A stretch of 64,000 nucleotides of DNA from JADCGM01 sp943370355 (GCA_943370355.1 CALRQP020000009.1:62001-126000), one strand, 5' to 3'; counted from the first letter of the stretch, positions 7,638 to 16,410 are shown. Notes: generated by a model not told the origin, from the sequence alone. A program made the numbers and translations.

Positions 7638-8708
7638 TCACAGCCACGTCACATGGCCCATCTTGCGGCCCGGCTTGACTTCGGTCTTGCCGTAGAGATG
7701 CAGATGCGCTTTCGGGTCGGCGAGCAGCTTGCGCCAGTCGCGCACCGCGTCGCCAAGCAGGTTTTCCATGACCACCGATGGTGCAGTCAGCGCTGTCGAG
7801 CCCAGCGGCAGGCCGCAAATGGCGCGGATGTGGTTCTCAAACTGGCTGACACGCGCGCCCTCGATCGTCCAGTGGCCGCTGTTGTGGACGCGCGGGGCCA
7901 TTTCGTTGAACACCGGTCCATCGGTGGTCGCGAAGAATTCGAGCGTCAGCAGACCAACATGATCGAGCGCGTTGGCGGTGCGCCGCGCAAGCGCAATGGC
8001 TTCCTCGGCGCACGCGGCCACCACCGCACCGGCCGGCACTACCGACCGCACCAGCACGCCCGCTGAATGGCTGTTCTCGGGCAGGTCATAGAGACGCATG
8101 TCGCCGTCGGCGCCGCGCGCGAGCAGCACCGAAAATTCGGTGTCGAAGCGCACCAGACCTTCGAGCACGCAGGGCGCGCCGCCGGTCCGCGCCCAGGCCG
8201 CGTCGGCATCGGCGGGCGTTTCGATGCGAGCCTGCCCCTTGCCGTCATAGCCCATGCGCCGCGTCTTCAGGATCGCCGGCGTGCCGAGGCCCGCCAGCGC
8301 CACGTCGAGGTCGGCCCGCGTGTCGACGGCGCGATAGGGCGCGGGCCGTCCGCCCAGTCCCTCGATGAAGCGCTTCTCGTTGAGCCGGTCCTGGCTGATC
8401 TCCAGCACGCGCGCGCCGGGATGCACGCCGACGCGGCCCGCGAGATGCGTCACGGCCGCGACATCGACATTTTCGAACTCATAGGTGACGATATCGACGC
8501 CGGCCGCAAAGGTATCGAGCGCCGCGACGTCGTCATAGGCACCGCGCGTCATGTCGGCGGCGACATCGGTCGCGCATTCGGCGTCAGGCGCGAAGATGTG
8601 AACGCGGTAGCCGAGCGGTGCGGCGGCCAGCGCCAGCATGCGCCCGAGCTGGCCGCTGCCGAGAATGCCGATGGTCGAGCCGGGCGGGATCATGCGGTTG
8701 GCGGTCAT
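7638..8708 (-). CDS. purK: 5-(carboxyamino)imidazole ribonucleotide synthase
   Basis: A 356-residue ATP-grasp enzyme that carboxylates AIR with ATP and bicarbonate to N5-CAIR in purine biosynthesis. The N-terminal nucleotide-binding loop is 'IGILGSGQLGRMLALAA'. The ATP-grasp core includes 'ILKTRRMGYDGKGQAR' and 'YDLPENSHSAGVL', and the metal/ATP site 'TLEFFATTDGPVFNEMAPRVHNSGH'. Length is normal. Its ATG overlaps the purE stop (ATGA), so purE-purK form a coupled operon. The REPIN-like element lies directly downstream and could act in 3' end formation. Confidence 0.97.
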   Translation of the reverse strand: MTANRMIPPGSTIGILGSGQLGRMLALAAAPLGYRVHIFAPDAECATDVAADMTRGAYDDVAALDTFAAGVDIVTYEFENVDVAAVTHLAGRVGVHPGARVLEISQDRLNEKRFIEGLGGRPAPYRAVDTRADLDVALAGLGTPAILKTRRMGYDGKGQARIETPADADAAWARTGGAPCVLEGLVRFDTEFSVLLARGADGDMRLYDLPENSHSAGVLVRSVVPAGAVVAACAEEAIALARRTANALDHVGLLTLEFFATTDGPVFNEMAPRVHNSGHWTIEGARVSQFENHIRAICGLPLGSTALTAPSVVMENLLGDAVRDWRKLLADPKAHLHLYGKTEVKPGRKMGHVTWL

Positions 8709-9187
8709 TCGGGGCTGTCGGCCACCGCATCGGTCTGCGCCGCACGCCAGGCCTCGACCCGCCCGGCCAGCGCCTCGTCGGTTGTCGCCAGCATCGATGC
8801 CGCGAGCAGCGCCGCGTTGATCGCGCCCGGCTTGCCGATCGCGAGCGTGCCGACCGGAATGCCGGCGGGCATCTGCACGATGGAGAGCAGGCTATCCATG
8901 CCCTTCAGCGCATGGGATTCGACGGGTACGCCGAGCACCGGCAAGCGCGTCATCGCCGCCGTCATGCCGGGCAGATGCGCCGCGCCGCCGGCACCCGCGA
9001 TGATGACCTTAAGGCCGCGCCCTGCCGCAGCGGCCGCATAGTCGCGCATGCGCTCGGGCGTGCGGTGCGCCGATACGACCTTGGTTTCATGCGGCACGCC
9101 GAGCGCTGCCAGCGTGTCGGCAGCGTGGCGCATCGTCTCCCAATCGGAGCGGCTGCCCATGATGATGCCGACGCGTGGTTGGTCCAC
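8705..9187 (-). CDS. purE: N5-carboxyaminoimidazole ribonucleotide mutase
   Basis: A 160-residue class I PurE, converting N5-CAIR to CAIR. Diagnostic motifs are 'VGIIMGSRSDWETM' (substrate phosphate binding), 'VVSAHRTPERM' (catalytic His) and 'IAGAGGAAHLPGM'. The GTG at 9187 (VDQPRVGIIMG) matches usual family N-termini; an ATG further upstream at 9244 would add 19 residues unlike the family. It overlaps purK by four bases. Confidence 0.95.
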   Translation of the reverse strand: MDQPRVGIIMGSRSDWETMRHAADTLAALGVPHETKVVSAHRTPERMRDYAAAAAGRGLKVIIAGAGGAAHLPGMTAAMTRLPVLGVPVESHALKGMDSLLSIVQMPAGIPVGTLAIGKPGAINAALLAASMLATTDEALAGRVEAWRAAQTDAVADSPE

Positions 9188-9232
9188 TATATGCCCCCGG
9201 TTCAGGAAGCGCCGGACCTTAGCGGCGGGGGT

Positions 9233-9259
9233 GGCAGGCGACAACCACGTTGTCCTGCC
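9233..9259 (-). terminator. possible terminator hairpin between gpmA and purE
   Basis: GGCAGG plus ACAAC pairs with GTTGT plus CCTGCC around a three-base loop, with a two-base bulge. It follows the gpmA stop on the minus strand. No U-tract follows, so it could be a Rho-assisted or attenuating hairpin rather than a simple terminator. Confidence 0.35.
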
Positions 9260-9272
9260 TTGCGCGAGCGGC

Positions 9273-9959
9273 TCAGCGATCCCGCAAATAGAAGCGGTCG
9301 GTCGCCTTCAAATCCGCATCCAGCTCATACACCAGCGGCTGCCCGGTCGGGATTTCGAGGTTCGGGATGTCGGCGTCGGATATGCCCGACAGATGCTTGA
9401 CCAGTGCCCGCAGCGAGTTGCCGTGCGCGGAAATGATCACGCGCTTGCCCGCCTTGAGTTCGGGGACGATCGCGCTCTCCCAATAGGGCAGCACGCGGGC
9501 GATGGTGTCCTTGAGGCTTTCGGTCGCGGGCACGGCAACGCCGGCATAGCGGCGGTCGGCGCTGAGGTCGTAGGGGCTGCCGGCTTCGAGCGGCGGCGGC
9601 GGGATGTCGAAGCTGCGGCGCCAGATCTTGACTTGTTCTTCCCCGGCCTTCGCAACTGTCTCGGCCTTGTTGAGGCCGGTCAGCCCGCCATAGTGGCGCT
9701 CGTTCAGACGCCAGTCCTTGACCACCGGCAGCCACAGCCGCCCCATCGCCTCCAGCGCGAGGTTGAGCGTCTTGATCGCGCGGGTCTGGAAGCTCGTGAA
9801 GCAGATGTCGAAGTCATAGCCCTTCGCACTGAGCAACTCGCCCGCCGCCTTGGCCTCCGCCGCGCCGACCTCGGTCACATCGACGTCCCACCAGCCGGTG
9901 AAACGGTTTTCGAGATTCCAGGCGGATTGCCCGTGACGAAGCAGGACGAGGCTGGGCAT
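9273..9959 (-). CDS. gpmA: 2,3-bisphosphoglycerate-dependent phosphoglycerate mutase
   Basis: A 228-residue glycolytic enzyme interconverting 3- and 2-phosphoglycerate. The phosphohistidine motif is 'VLLRHGQSAWN', followed by 'NRFTGWWDVDVTEVG', 'RLNERHYGGLTGLNK' and the second catalytic histidine in 'VIISAHGNSLRALVKHL'. Length is that of the dPGM family. CCGGAG precedes the ATG at good spacing. It is a stand-alone leftward gene upstream of purE; the gap of 85 bases contains a hairpin. Confidence 0.96.
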   Translation of the reverse strand: MPSLVLLRHGQSAWNLENRFTGWWDVDVTEVGAAEAKAAGELLSAKGYDFDICFTSFQTRAIKTLNLALEAMGRLWLPVVKDWRLNERHYGGLTGLNKAETVAKAGEEQVKIWRRSFDIPPPPLEAGSPYDLSADRRYAGVAVPATESLKDTIARVLPYWESAIVPELKAGKRVIISAHGNSLRALVKHLSGISDADIPNLEIPTGQPLVYELDADLKATDRFYLRDR

Positions 9960-10031
9960 GGGGTCTCCGGTTCGGGCGGCTGGTGCGCGGCCAGCGGTTA
10001 GCGCAGGCCGCCGCCGACCTCAACCCGGCGC

Positions 10032-11516
10032 TCAGCGTCCGCGCGCATGAAATTCGACGCGATGCTCGACAGCGTGGTCTTTCACCACATCCCGGCTGTC
10101 GTCCCGAAAGCCGAGCACTTCGTCACGGGCTGCCGCCGCGATCTCGGCGCGATGCGCGCGGAATTCCGCATAGGCCCGGTACCGATCCGCGACGAACCGT
10201 TCGATCTGTTGCGGCGTGCGCGTGTCCGGCACCGGAAGGCTGGCGCGGTCGGTGCGGAGCAGGTCGTTCAGCCCGTTGGCATCGCGAGTCCGAAGATCCG
10301 CGAGGCGCGCCTCGATCTGTTTCTGCCCTTCCGTCGCCAATTCGCTCAGGAGCGCATCCCGCCAAGCGTCGATGAGCGCCCCTGCCAGTCCCTCGACGGG
10401 GTTACCGATCGCCTTGGCAAGCGCCTTGGTCGCAACGCCGCGCACAGCGCTCTCCGCTGCCGCCGCGTCGTTCAACGCGGCGCGCGTCCGCGCCAGCAGC
10501 ACCGAAAGCTCGCCGAACGCCGGCCTGTCGGCCCGGACTGCAACCAGCGGCGTCATGTCCTCAAGCGTCGGACCAACCATGACATCGGTGGTGAATTCCG
10601 GCACCCAATACCGATTGGTGGAGGTTGGCACATCCTCGGCGGGCGGTCTCCACAGCGCAATGCGCGCATATTCGTCCCAATCGCAACCGGCAGGATCGGG
10701 TGGCCGGCTTCCGTCACCATCGCGCCGTTTGGCACAGATTTGTTGGGCAGCAGACTGCAGCGCGGCTAACCTCCGTGCCACTTCACCGCCCGGCACGACC
10801 TGAGTCTGCATTTCAGCGGCGGCCCAGCGCAGCGCAGCAGCGTCCTTCCGGAGCCGCACCGTTTCGGCGATATTTGCGGCGATCTGCGCACGGATCGGGC
10901 TGGCTACGAAATCGTAGCGTGCATCGCCATTGTCGACGGCAACGAAGCCAAACATGGTCGCCCCCGCCAGAACCGCGAGCAGCGTCGACAGCCATTTGCG
11001 CACCTTGGCGACGGCCACGAGCGGCGCATAGCTGCGCAGCGCCACGGACGCGGCAAGTGCGCCGCCGATGAGTGCAGCGGCGGCCGATAGCGATGCATAG
11101 GGCTTCAAAGCCGCAGCCAGTTCGTAGAAACGCCGCTCCGCTATCAGCGCCTGCGATGGTTGCAGCTGGTCGCGGTAGAGGTTGAGGCCGACCTGGGCGA
11201 TCCAGACGGCGGCCGTCGCGCCGGCGAATATCAGCGCAGCGCGACGTAGATCTTCGAGAGCCTTGCGGGATACGGTCCGCAAAAGCGTCTTGCCTGCCGC
11301 GTCTGCCGCCTCCAGCCCTTTGGCAACGGCATGAGCAACCAAACCCCCAAGCGCCGCGCCGAGGCAGTAGAGCGAGACAGGTGCATTGCTTGCGATGACA
11401 TAATAGATGCCGTCGATCACCAGCATGATCAGCAAAAGGGCGATGAAGCCGACGACCCAGCCGATGACTGTCGAACAGCCCGCTGGCATCGACTTATTGG
11501 TTGGCACAGCTGTCAT
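10032..11516 (-). CDS. orphan membrane protein, unknown function
   Basis: A 494-residue protein not recognised as any family. The N-terminal third has about five hydrophobic helices (about 17-38, 46-64, 91-111, 143-164 and 178-196). The remaining 300 residues are predicted soluble, rich in alanine and charged residues, and likely helical ('AAALRWAAAEMQTQV', 'SELATEGQKQIEARLADLRTR'). Two cysteines flank a loop ('QICAKRRDGDG' and 'AGCDWDEYARIALW'), suggesting an extracytoplasmic disulphide. A strong GGAGG site precedes the ATG. It is flanked by gpmA and a GNAT gene with no operon sign. It could be a membrane stress or envelope protein, but nothing shows this directly. Confidence 0.75.
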   Translation of the reverse strand: MTAVPTNKSMPAGCSTVIGWVVGFIALLLIMLVIDGIYYVIASNAPVSLYCLGAALGGLVAHAVAKGLEAADAAGKTLLRTVSRKALEDLRRAALIFAGATAAVWIAQVGLNLYRDQLQPSQALIAERRFYELAAALKPYASLSAAAALIGGALAASVALRSYAPLVAVAKVRKWLSTLLAVLAGATMFGFVAVDNGDARYDFVASPIRAQIAANIAETVRLRKDAAALRWAAAEMQTQVVPGGEVARRLAALQSAAQQICAKRRDGDGSRPPDPAGCDWDEYARIALWRPPAEDVPTSTNRYWVPEFTTDVMVGPTLEDMTPLVAVRADRPAFGELSVLLARTRAALNDAAAAESAVRGVATKALAKAIGNPVEGLAGALIDAWRDALLSELATEGQKQIEARLADLRTRDANGLNDLLRTDRASLPVPDTRTPQQIERFVADRYRAYAEFRAHRAEIAAAARDEVLGFRDDSRDVVKDHAVEHRVEFHARGR

Positions 11517-11542
11517 ATCGCCTCCGTACCGAGGCTAGCGCG

Positions 11543-12007
11543 TTAGGCTGAAAGGTCCAGCGTGAAGAAACGGCTGAACGGGTCGTCCCGGTAACTACCG
11601 AACGGGCCGCACGGCAAGAATCCGTGGCGAACATAGAGCCGGTGCGCAGCAGCGAAGGCCGGGGTCGATCCGGTTTCGAGGCTGAGCCGGGTCAGGCCCA
11701 TTCGACGCGCTTCCGACAGGATATGCCGCAGGATCGCGGTGCCGACGCCGCGGCCGAGGAAGGCGTCGGCAGTGCGCATCGACTTGATCTCGCCGTGGCT
11801 GGCGTCGAGTACTTTGAGCGCGCCGCAGCCCGCCAGCGCATCGCCCTCCCACGCCGACCAGAAGTGGATGCCGGGCGCGCGCAGCGCGTCGAGGTCGAGT
11901 GCATGCACGCTCTCCGGCGGCGAATTCTCGTGCATGCCGTCGAGGTGACGTTGCAGCAGCGCGGCGATTTCCGGGCCGGTCAGGTCGTCCGCAACGATCC
12001 GCAGCAT
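11543..12007 (-). CDS. GNAT-family N-acetyltransferase
   Basis: A 154-residue protein with the GNAT fold. The acetyl-CoA pyrophosphate-binding loop is 'FLGRGVGTAILRHIL', preceded by the strand 'AGCGALKVLDASHGEIKSMRT' and followed by 'RLSLETGSTPAFAAAHRLYVRHGF', a typical C-terminal half. It begins two bases after the stop of the M14 peptidase gene, so the two are likely co-transcribed and coupled. The substrate is unknown; the family acetylates amines on small molecules or proteins. Confidence 0.9.
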   Translation of the reverse strand: MLRIVADDLTGPEIAALLQRHLDGMHENSPPESVHALDLDALRAPGIHFWSAWEGDALAGCGALKVLDASHGEIKSMRTADAFLGRGVGTAILRHILSEARRMGLTRLSLETGSTPAFAAAHRLYVRHGFLPCGPFGSYRDDPFSRFFTLDLSA

Positions 12008-12009
12008 CG

Positions 12010-13134
12010 CTAGCGCAGGTCGCCGATCACTTCGAGGAGCGCCGCGAGGCAGTCGCGGGCGAGCGCCTTCGACCGTTCGGGCGACCAGCCGTAGCGCGGG
12101 TCGGGAAGGTTCGCATTGTCCTTGAACGGCATTTCCAGCGTCATCGCGAGGCAGCCGAAGCGCTCGGCGAGCGCATTGGTCGACATCGTCATGTTCGACT
12201 TGCCGGGCGGGGCTGGCGGATAGCCGTGCTTGGTCTGGAAATCGGGCGACAGCCGTTCGAGCGAGGCCTGATAGCCCTTCAGCAGCCGCATCTGTCGCTC
12301 GGTCAGCGAGGGGATGCCATCGAAACCGGCAATGAAATTATAGGGCAGCGCCTCGTCGCCGTGCACGTCGAGGCAGAAATCGACGCCCGTCTCCGCCATG
12401 CGGTTCAGCACATGGAACACCTCGGGCGAACGTTCGAGGCTCGGCGCGGCCCATTCGCGGTTGAGGTTCGCGCCGGCCGCATTCGTACGCAAATGCCCGC
12501 GCCGCGACCCATCGGGGTTCATGTTCGGGACGATGTGGAAGCGCGCCTTCGCCCGGAGCGCCCGCGCCACCGGGTCGGCGGGATCGACGAGCCGCTCCAG
12601 CGCGCCTTCCATCCACCATTCGGCCATCGTCTCGCCGGGATGCTGGCGCGCGATGAGCCAGATATTGAGCGGCCCGTCGCCGAGTTCGACGAGGTCCATC
12701 GACTGGCCGTCGAGCGTGGTGCCGAGCACCGACACCTCGACTCCGGCCTCCTGTCCGACCTCGGCGATGAGATCGTGGTGCCGCTCCATCGAATAGGGCG
12801 CGAAATAGGCGAACCAGACGCTGTTGCCCATCGGCGTGTAGCGGATGGTCAGCGTGCCGTCGGCATAGCTGCTGTCGGCGCGCGTCCAGTCGGCCCGGTC
12901 CTCAGACACGCAGGCCCCATAATCGGTCCAGCCGCCCGGATAGGCGCTGCCGGCCAGATCGACGATGCGGATCGTGCACGCCTCTCCTGCCGCGCCAGTC
13001 AGGCGGAAGTGAAACCATTGGTAGAAATCGCTCTGATGATCCTTGCGGACCGCGAGTTCGATGTCGGACGGCCCGCCGATGCGGCGCACCTCGATATTGC
13101 CGCTGTCGAAGGCGGCGTTGATGGCGATGGACAT
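12010..13134 (-). CDS. M14-family zinc carboxypeptidase (cytosolic AGTPBP1-like)
   Basis: A 374-residue enzyme with an N-terminal beta domain (about 1-115) of the cytosolic carboxypeptidase type and a C-terminal M14 catalytic domain. Zinc ligands are the His and Glu of 'RQHPGETMAEWWMEG' and the His of 'CLDVHGDEALPYNF'. Substrate-binding residues appear in 'NMNPDGSRRG' and 'ANLNREW', and the catalytic Glu in 'AMTLEMPF'. No signal peptide is present, so it acts in the cytoplasm. Eukaryotic relatives remove glutamates from tubulin; bacterial substrates are mostly unknown. It lies 8 bases after the DUF4136 lipoprotein gene and 2 bases before the GNAT gene, all on the same strand. Confidence 0.9.
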   Translation of the reverse strand: MSIAINAAFDSGNIEVRRIGGPSDIELAVRKDHQSDFYQWFHFRLTGAAGEACTIRIVDLAGSAYPGGWTDYGACVSEDRADWTRADSSYADGTLTIRYTPMGNSVWFAYFAPYSMERHHDLIAEVGQEAGVEVSVLGTTLDGQSMDLVELGDGPLNIWLIARQHPGETMAEWWMEGALERLVDPADPVARALRAKARFHIVPNMNPDGSRRGHLRTNAAGANLNREWAAPSLERSPEVFHVLNRMAETGVDFCLDVHGDEALPYNFIAGFDGIPSLTERQMRLLKGYQASLERLSPDFQTKHGYPPAPPGKSNMTMSTNALAERFGCLAMTLEMPFKDNANLPDPRYGWSPERSKALARDCLAALLEVIGDLR

Positions 13135-13142
13135 GGGCGAAG

Positions 13143-13733
13143 CTATAGTTTGACGTGCACCGTCTGGCCAGACGCGCCGGGGAAGCCGTTGAGCATGGCG
13201 GCCGCCAGTCGCGGCACGACGGCGCTCGGGCTGGCGTCAGGCGTCGATACACGCCCCTCGGTCACTGCGCGGCCCTCCCAGACGATCGACCCGTCGGAGC
13301 GGCGCTTGATCTGCAGCGAGAGTGTCGACACGGCAATGTCATTGGGCTTCGCCTTGCCGATGGGCAGCGTCACGCCGCCACCGACCCCAACATGCCGCCC
13401 GAAGGTGCCGCCGCCGATGCCGATCGAGAAGCCCGATCTGCGCGACCCGCCTTCGCGAATGCCCTGATTGAAATCGACGAGTCCAATGAGCTCCGCCTGT
13501 TGCGGCGACAGGATCGGCTGGAACCCCTGTGTCGCGAGTTGGCCCGCCACCGCATCGGCATAGTTGCGAAACTCCAGCGTGCCGACCTGGCCGCCCTGCT
13601 GCGGCACCAGTGCGATCGTCGTGCGCGCGACGGGCTGGCCAAGGTGGAATCGCGTGACATCGGCGCCCGTGGAGGTGGCGCAGGCGGACACGGCGAGCGC
13701 GGCAGCGAGAGCGAATAGCGGGCGGGTTGTCAT
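13143..13733 (-). CDS. DUF4136 lipoprotein
   Basis: A 196-residue predicted lipoprotein. The signal peptide ends in a lipobox 'AVSACATS', and the mature part matches the DUF4136 pattern: 'VTRFHLGQPVARTTIALVPQ', glycine-rich 'GFSIGIGGGTFGRHVGVGGG', and the closing 'SIVWEGRA'. Function of the family is unknown; it is envelope-located. It is the first gene of a leftward group with the M14 peptidase and GNAT genes, and is divergent from galE. The 112-base shared upstream region holds both promoters. Confidence 0.85.
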   Translation of the reverse strand: MTTRPLFALAAALAVSACATSTGADVTRFHLGQPVARTTIALVPQQGGQVGTLEFRNYADAVAGQLATQGFQPILSPQQAELIGLVDFNQGIREGGSRRSGFSIGIGGGTFGRHVGVGGGVTLPIGKAKPNDIAVSTLSLQIKRRSDGSIVWEGRAVTEGRVSTPDASPSAVVPRLAAAMLNGFPGASGQTVHVKL

Positions 13734-13845
13734 GGCGAGCCACCTTCTTCGATAATTAGACGTTGCACCTTCAACGCTCGGGCAACAATTGCGGATGCAC
13801 CACGTTGAGGCGGCGAATCGAATTCGTCCAGATCAGGAGCTTTGC

Positions 13846-14847
13846 ATGGAGTCGTCCACCCCCGTTCTCGTCACTGGCGGAGCGGGCTATATCGGCAGCC
13901 ATGCCGTGCTCGCGCTGCGCGACGCCGGCTTTCCGGTCGCGGTGATCGACAATCTGACGACCGGGTTCCGCTGGGCCGTGCCCGACGACGTGGCCTTCTA
14001 CGAGGGCGATATCGCCGACGAGGCGCTGATCGACCGCATCGCCGCCGAGCAAGGCATCAAGGCCATCATGCATTTCGCGGGTTCGATCATCGTCCCCGAA
14101 TCGGTCGAAAAGCCGCTCGACTATTATCTGAACAATACCGTGAAGAGCCGCTCGCTGCTCGCCTCGGCGGTGCGGAACGACATCCGCCATTTCATCTTCT
14201 CCTCGACCGCCGCCGTCTACGGCCTGCCCGAGCGCAGCCCGGTGCAAGAGGACGATCCCAAGCAGCCGATCAACCCCTATGGCACCTCGAAACTGATGAC
14301 CGAGCTGATGCTGCGCGACACGGCCGCGGCGCACCCGATCAACTATTGCGCGCTGCGCTATTTCAACGTCGCCGGTGCCGATCCGCAGGGCCGCACGGGA
14401 CAATCGACGGCGGGCGCGACGCATCTGATCAAGGTCGCGGTCGAGGCAGCGCTCGGCAAGCGCGAGGGCGTGCAGGTGATGGGCACCGACTATGCGACGC
14501 CCGACGGGACCGGCGTGCGCGACTATATCCATGTCTCCGACCTCGCCGGTGCGCATGTCGCGGCGCTGCGGCAGCTGATCGCCGAGCCGGACGTCTCGCT
14601 GACCGTCAACGCCGGCTATAGCCGCGGCTTCTCGGTGCTTGAGGTATTGAACGCCGTGGATCGGGTGGCAGGGACGACAATCCAGCGCACCCTCGCCCCG
14701 CGCCGCGCCGGCGACCCCGATTCGCTGGTCTCCGACAACCGCCGCATCACCGAAACCTTCAGCTGGCAGCCGCGCTGGGGCAATCTCGACACAATCGTCG
14801 GCCATGCGCTGGCCTGGGAGAAGCAGCTGGAGAAACGGCGGGGCTAA
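13846..14847 (+). CDS. galE: UDP-glucose 4-epimerase
   Basis: A 333-residue extended short-chain dehydrogenase that interconverts UDP-glucose and UDP-galactose. It shows the NAD-binding 'VTGGAGYIGSHAVLAL', 'VIDNLTTGFRWAVP', the catalytic Ser in 'FIFSSTAAVYG', the YxxxK of 'INPYGTSKLM' and the 'CALRYFNVAGADPQGRTGQ' segment. GGAG precedes ATG 13846; an in-frame ATG 57 bases earlier adds an atypical N-terminus and is rejected. It supplies UDP-galactose for surface polysaccharide. Confidence 0.95.
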   Translation: MESSTPVLVTGGAGYIGSHAVLALRDAGFPVAVIDNLTTGFRWAVPDDVAFYEGDIADEALIDRIAAEQGIKAIMHFAGSIIVPESVEKPLDYYLNNTVKSRSLLASAVRNDIRHFIFSSTAAVYGLPERSPVQEDDPKQPINPYGTSKLMTELMLRDTAAAHPINYCALRYFNVAGADPQGRTGQSTAGATHLIKVAVEAALGKREGVQVMGTDYATPDGTGVRDYIHVSDLAGAHVAALRQLIAEPDVSLTVNAGYSRGFSVLEVLNAVDRVAGTTIQRTLAPRRAGDPDSLVSDNRRITETFSWQPRWGNLDTIVGHALAWEKQLEKRRG

Positions 14848-14888
14848 GCCGCAACTTCAGCGCTTTGAATGCGGGACTGAATGTCCAA

Positions 14889-15317
14889 CTACGGGACTAA
14901 TTCCACGCTGGCAGGGTCGTTCACCGACATCACGTGCAGCGATATGTCCATGGTGACTACAACGAAATGTTGCCACTCGAAGCCTTCCAGTCCTCCGTTT
15001 CGGCCCACCACGCGCTTGATCCAGGCAGAGTTTTCGACCCGCTGCAACGGCCATACCCACGGGTTCAATTGGGGGTTCGCGATCATTGGCTGCTCGGCCT
15101 GAGAATCCATCCAAGGGTCTGAAAATTCTTCATAGGCCTTGAAAGCGTTCACTTGTCCGAAGTCGATGCGGAGAGCGCTAAAGGGCGGGTCCAATGCGTA
15201 AAGCGCGTTCGCGGCAAGGCGAAAGCCATCATAGTCTAGGCGAACGGTTTCGAACGGGTGTTCCGGCAAGCCGGGCAGCGGCTCCCATCGCAAATGGTGT
15301 TCGATAGAGTTGAGCAT
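14889..15317 (-). CDS. conserved-looking hypothetical protein, about 142 residues
   Basis: A soluble 142-residue protein with no signal peptide or membrane segment, rich in Trp and Pro ('LRWEPLPGLPEHPFETVRLDY', 'NPQLNPWVWPLQRVENSAW'). It ends with an amphipathic 'FVVVTMDISLHVMSVND'. The start is the ATG before 'LNSIEHH'; a longer reading uses TTG. Codon use appears somewhat less GC-biased than the neighbours. It converges on galE 41 bases away. The family is not recognised; it has the size and style of small immunity-like or stress proteins, but nothing supports a specific role. Confidence 0.65.
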   Translation of the reverse strand: MLNSIEHHLRWEPLPGLPEHPFETVRLDYDGFRLAANALYALDPPFSALRIDFGQVNAFKAYEEFSDPWMDSQAEQPMIANPQLNPWVWPLQRVENSAWIKRVVGRNGGLEGFEWQHFVVVTMDISLHVMSVNDPASVELVP

Positions 15318-15385
15318 ACGACAATTGTGACAGGCCGACAGCAATCGCGCTATCCGTCGTCGATCGGGATTGGCTTTGTGCTCCG

Positions 15386-16147
15386 TCAGCTACCTGTCGC
15401 CAAGTATCGCCGCGTGTCGCCCTCAAGCACCAGCGCTGTGAGCCGTCCCGACGCATAAGCCCCGGTGTCGATACCGATGCGGTTCGGACGTTCGTCCACT
15501 TCGGCCTTGATGCTGTGCCCGTGCACGACGGTGAAGCCATGATCGGCGCGCGAGTCGAGAAACTCCTCGCGAATCCACATCAGGTCGAGCGGGTTCTGCG
15601 CCTTCAGCGGCACGCCCGGGCGGATGCCAGCATGGACGAAAACATAGTCGCCCGCCTGATGGCCAAGCCGCAGCTTGTGCATCCAGTCAATGTGCCGCCT
15701 CGGCACCCGTTTAAGGATTTCCGCCCGCAGTGCCGCCATGTCGTCGCCGAACGACAGCGTCGAGGGCACCTGATAGCTGCGCATCGTGTCGCGGCCACCG
15801 AAATTGCGCCATTTCTCCATCGCGCGGTCGCCGCCGGGCGCCAGTGCATCGAGCATGGCCTGCTCGTGATTGCCCTTGAGGCACACCCAGTCGGCCCAGT
15901 CGGGCAGCGCGCCGCTGCTCAGCCGCTCGACGAGTTCGGCGGACCCGCGCCCGCGATCGACATAATCACCAAGCAGCACGATTTCTGGCCGCCTGCCGTC
16001 GCGATCGGCGTCGATCTGGGCTACCAATTGGTCGAACAGATCGATCCGGCCATGGATGTCACCAATCGCGTAAATGCGCCGCCCGTCGGGCACCCGGTGC
16101 ACGGGTCGCGGGCGCGCGAAGATCGAACGGAGTGCGGACAGGGCCAT
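15386..16147 (-). CDS. metallophosphoesterase (serine/threonine phosphatase-like)
   Basis: A 253-residue calcineurin-type phosphoesterase. The metal-binding motifs are complete: 'YAIGDIHGRIDLFDQL', 'LLGDYVDRGRGSAEL', 'CLKGNHEQAML', the later 'VFVHAGIRPG' and 'TVVHGHSIKAEV'. These match the bacterial serine/threonine or diadenosine-tetraphosphate hydrolase group. The start is ATG 16147 ('MALSALRSIFARPRPVH'); in-frame codons further upstream give non-family sequence. It is single and transcribed away from rpmJ. Confidence 0.93.
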   Translation of the reverse strand: MALSALRSIFARPRPVHRVPDGRRIYAIGDIHGRIDLFDQLVAQIDADRDGRRPEIVLLGDYVDRGRGSAELVERLSSGALPDWADWVCLKGNHEQAMLDALAPGGDRAMEKWRNFGGRDTMRSYQVPSTLSFGDDMAALRAEILKRVPRRHIDWMHKLRLGHQAGDYVFVHAGIRPGVPLKAQNPLDLMWIREEFLDSRADHGFTVVHGHSIKAEVDERPNRIGIDTGAYASGRLTALVLEGDTRRYLATGS

Positions 16148-16270
16148 CGCCGCTAACATAGGCGGCGCGGCGCATGGCGGAAAGGCGGCTGCTTGCCTTG
16201 ACTTCCCGCGCACCCGCCTCTAGGGACGCACGCTTTCCAGAACACCCTAGACGCCGGACGGACCGACGCC

Positions 16271-16396
16271 ATGAAGATTCGCAACAGCCTCAAGTCACTC
16301 AAGGGGCGTCACCGGGACTGCCGCGTCATCCGCCGCCGCGGCCGTACCTATGTGATCAACAAGACCAACCGCCGCTTCAAGGCGCGTCAGGGCTGA
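16271..16396 (+). CDS. rpmJ: 50S ribosomal protein L36 (bL36, C-minus type)
   Basis: A 41-residue ribosomal protein of the large subunit. 'MKIRNSLKSLKGRH' and the end 'NKTNRRFKARQG' identify the zinc-free (C-minus, YkgO-like) form that lacks the CxxC...C...H zinc ribbon. One cysteine occurs at position 17 ('RDCRVI'), where an asparagine is common in alphaproteobacteria. The single Cys cannot form the zinc site. Confidence 0.96.
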   Translation: MKIRNSLKSLKGRHRDCRVIRRRGRTYVINKTNRRFKARQG

Positions 16397-16410
16397 TCGG
16401 CACTGCGCGC

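Noticed and set aside
11899..13467. 522-codon plus-strand frame over GNAT, M14 and DUF4136 genes
   Set aside because: It spans three recognised genes on the other strand and its translation has no family resemblance.
13789..13845. Extended galE N-terminus
   Set aside because: Family members start at the NAD loop; ribosome-binding GGAG lies directly before ATG 13846.
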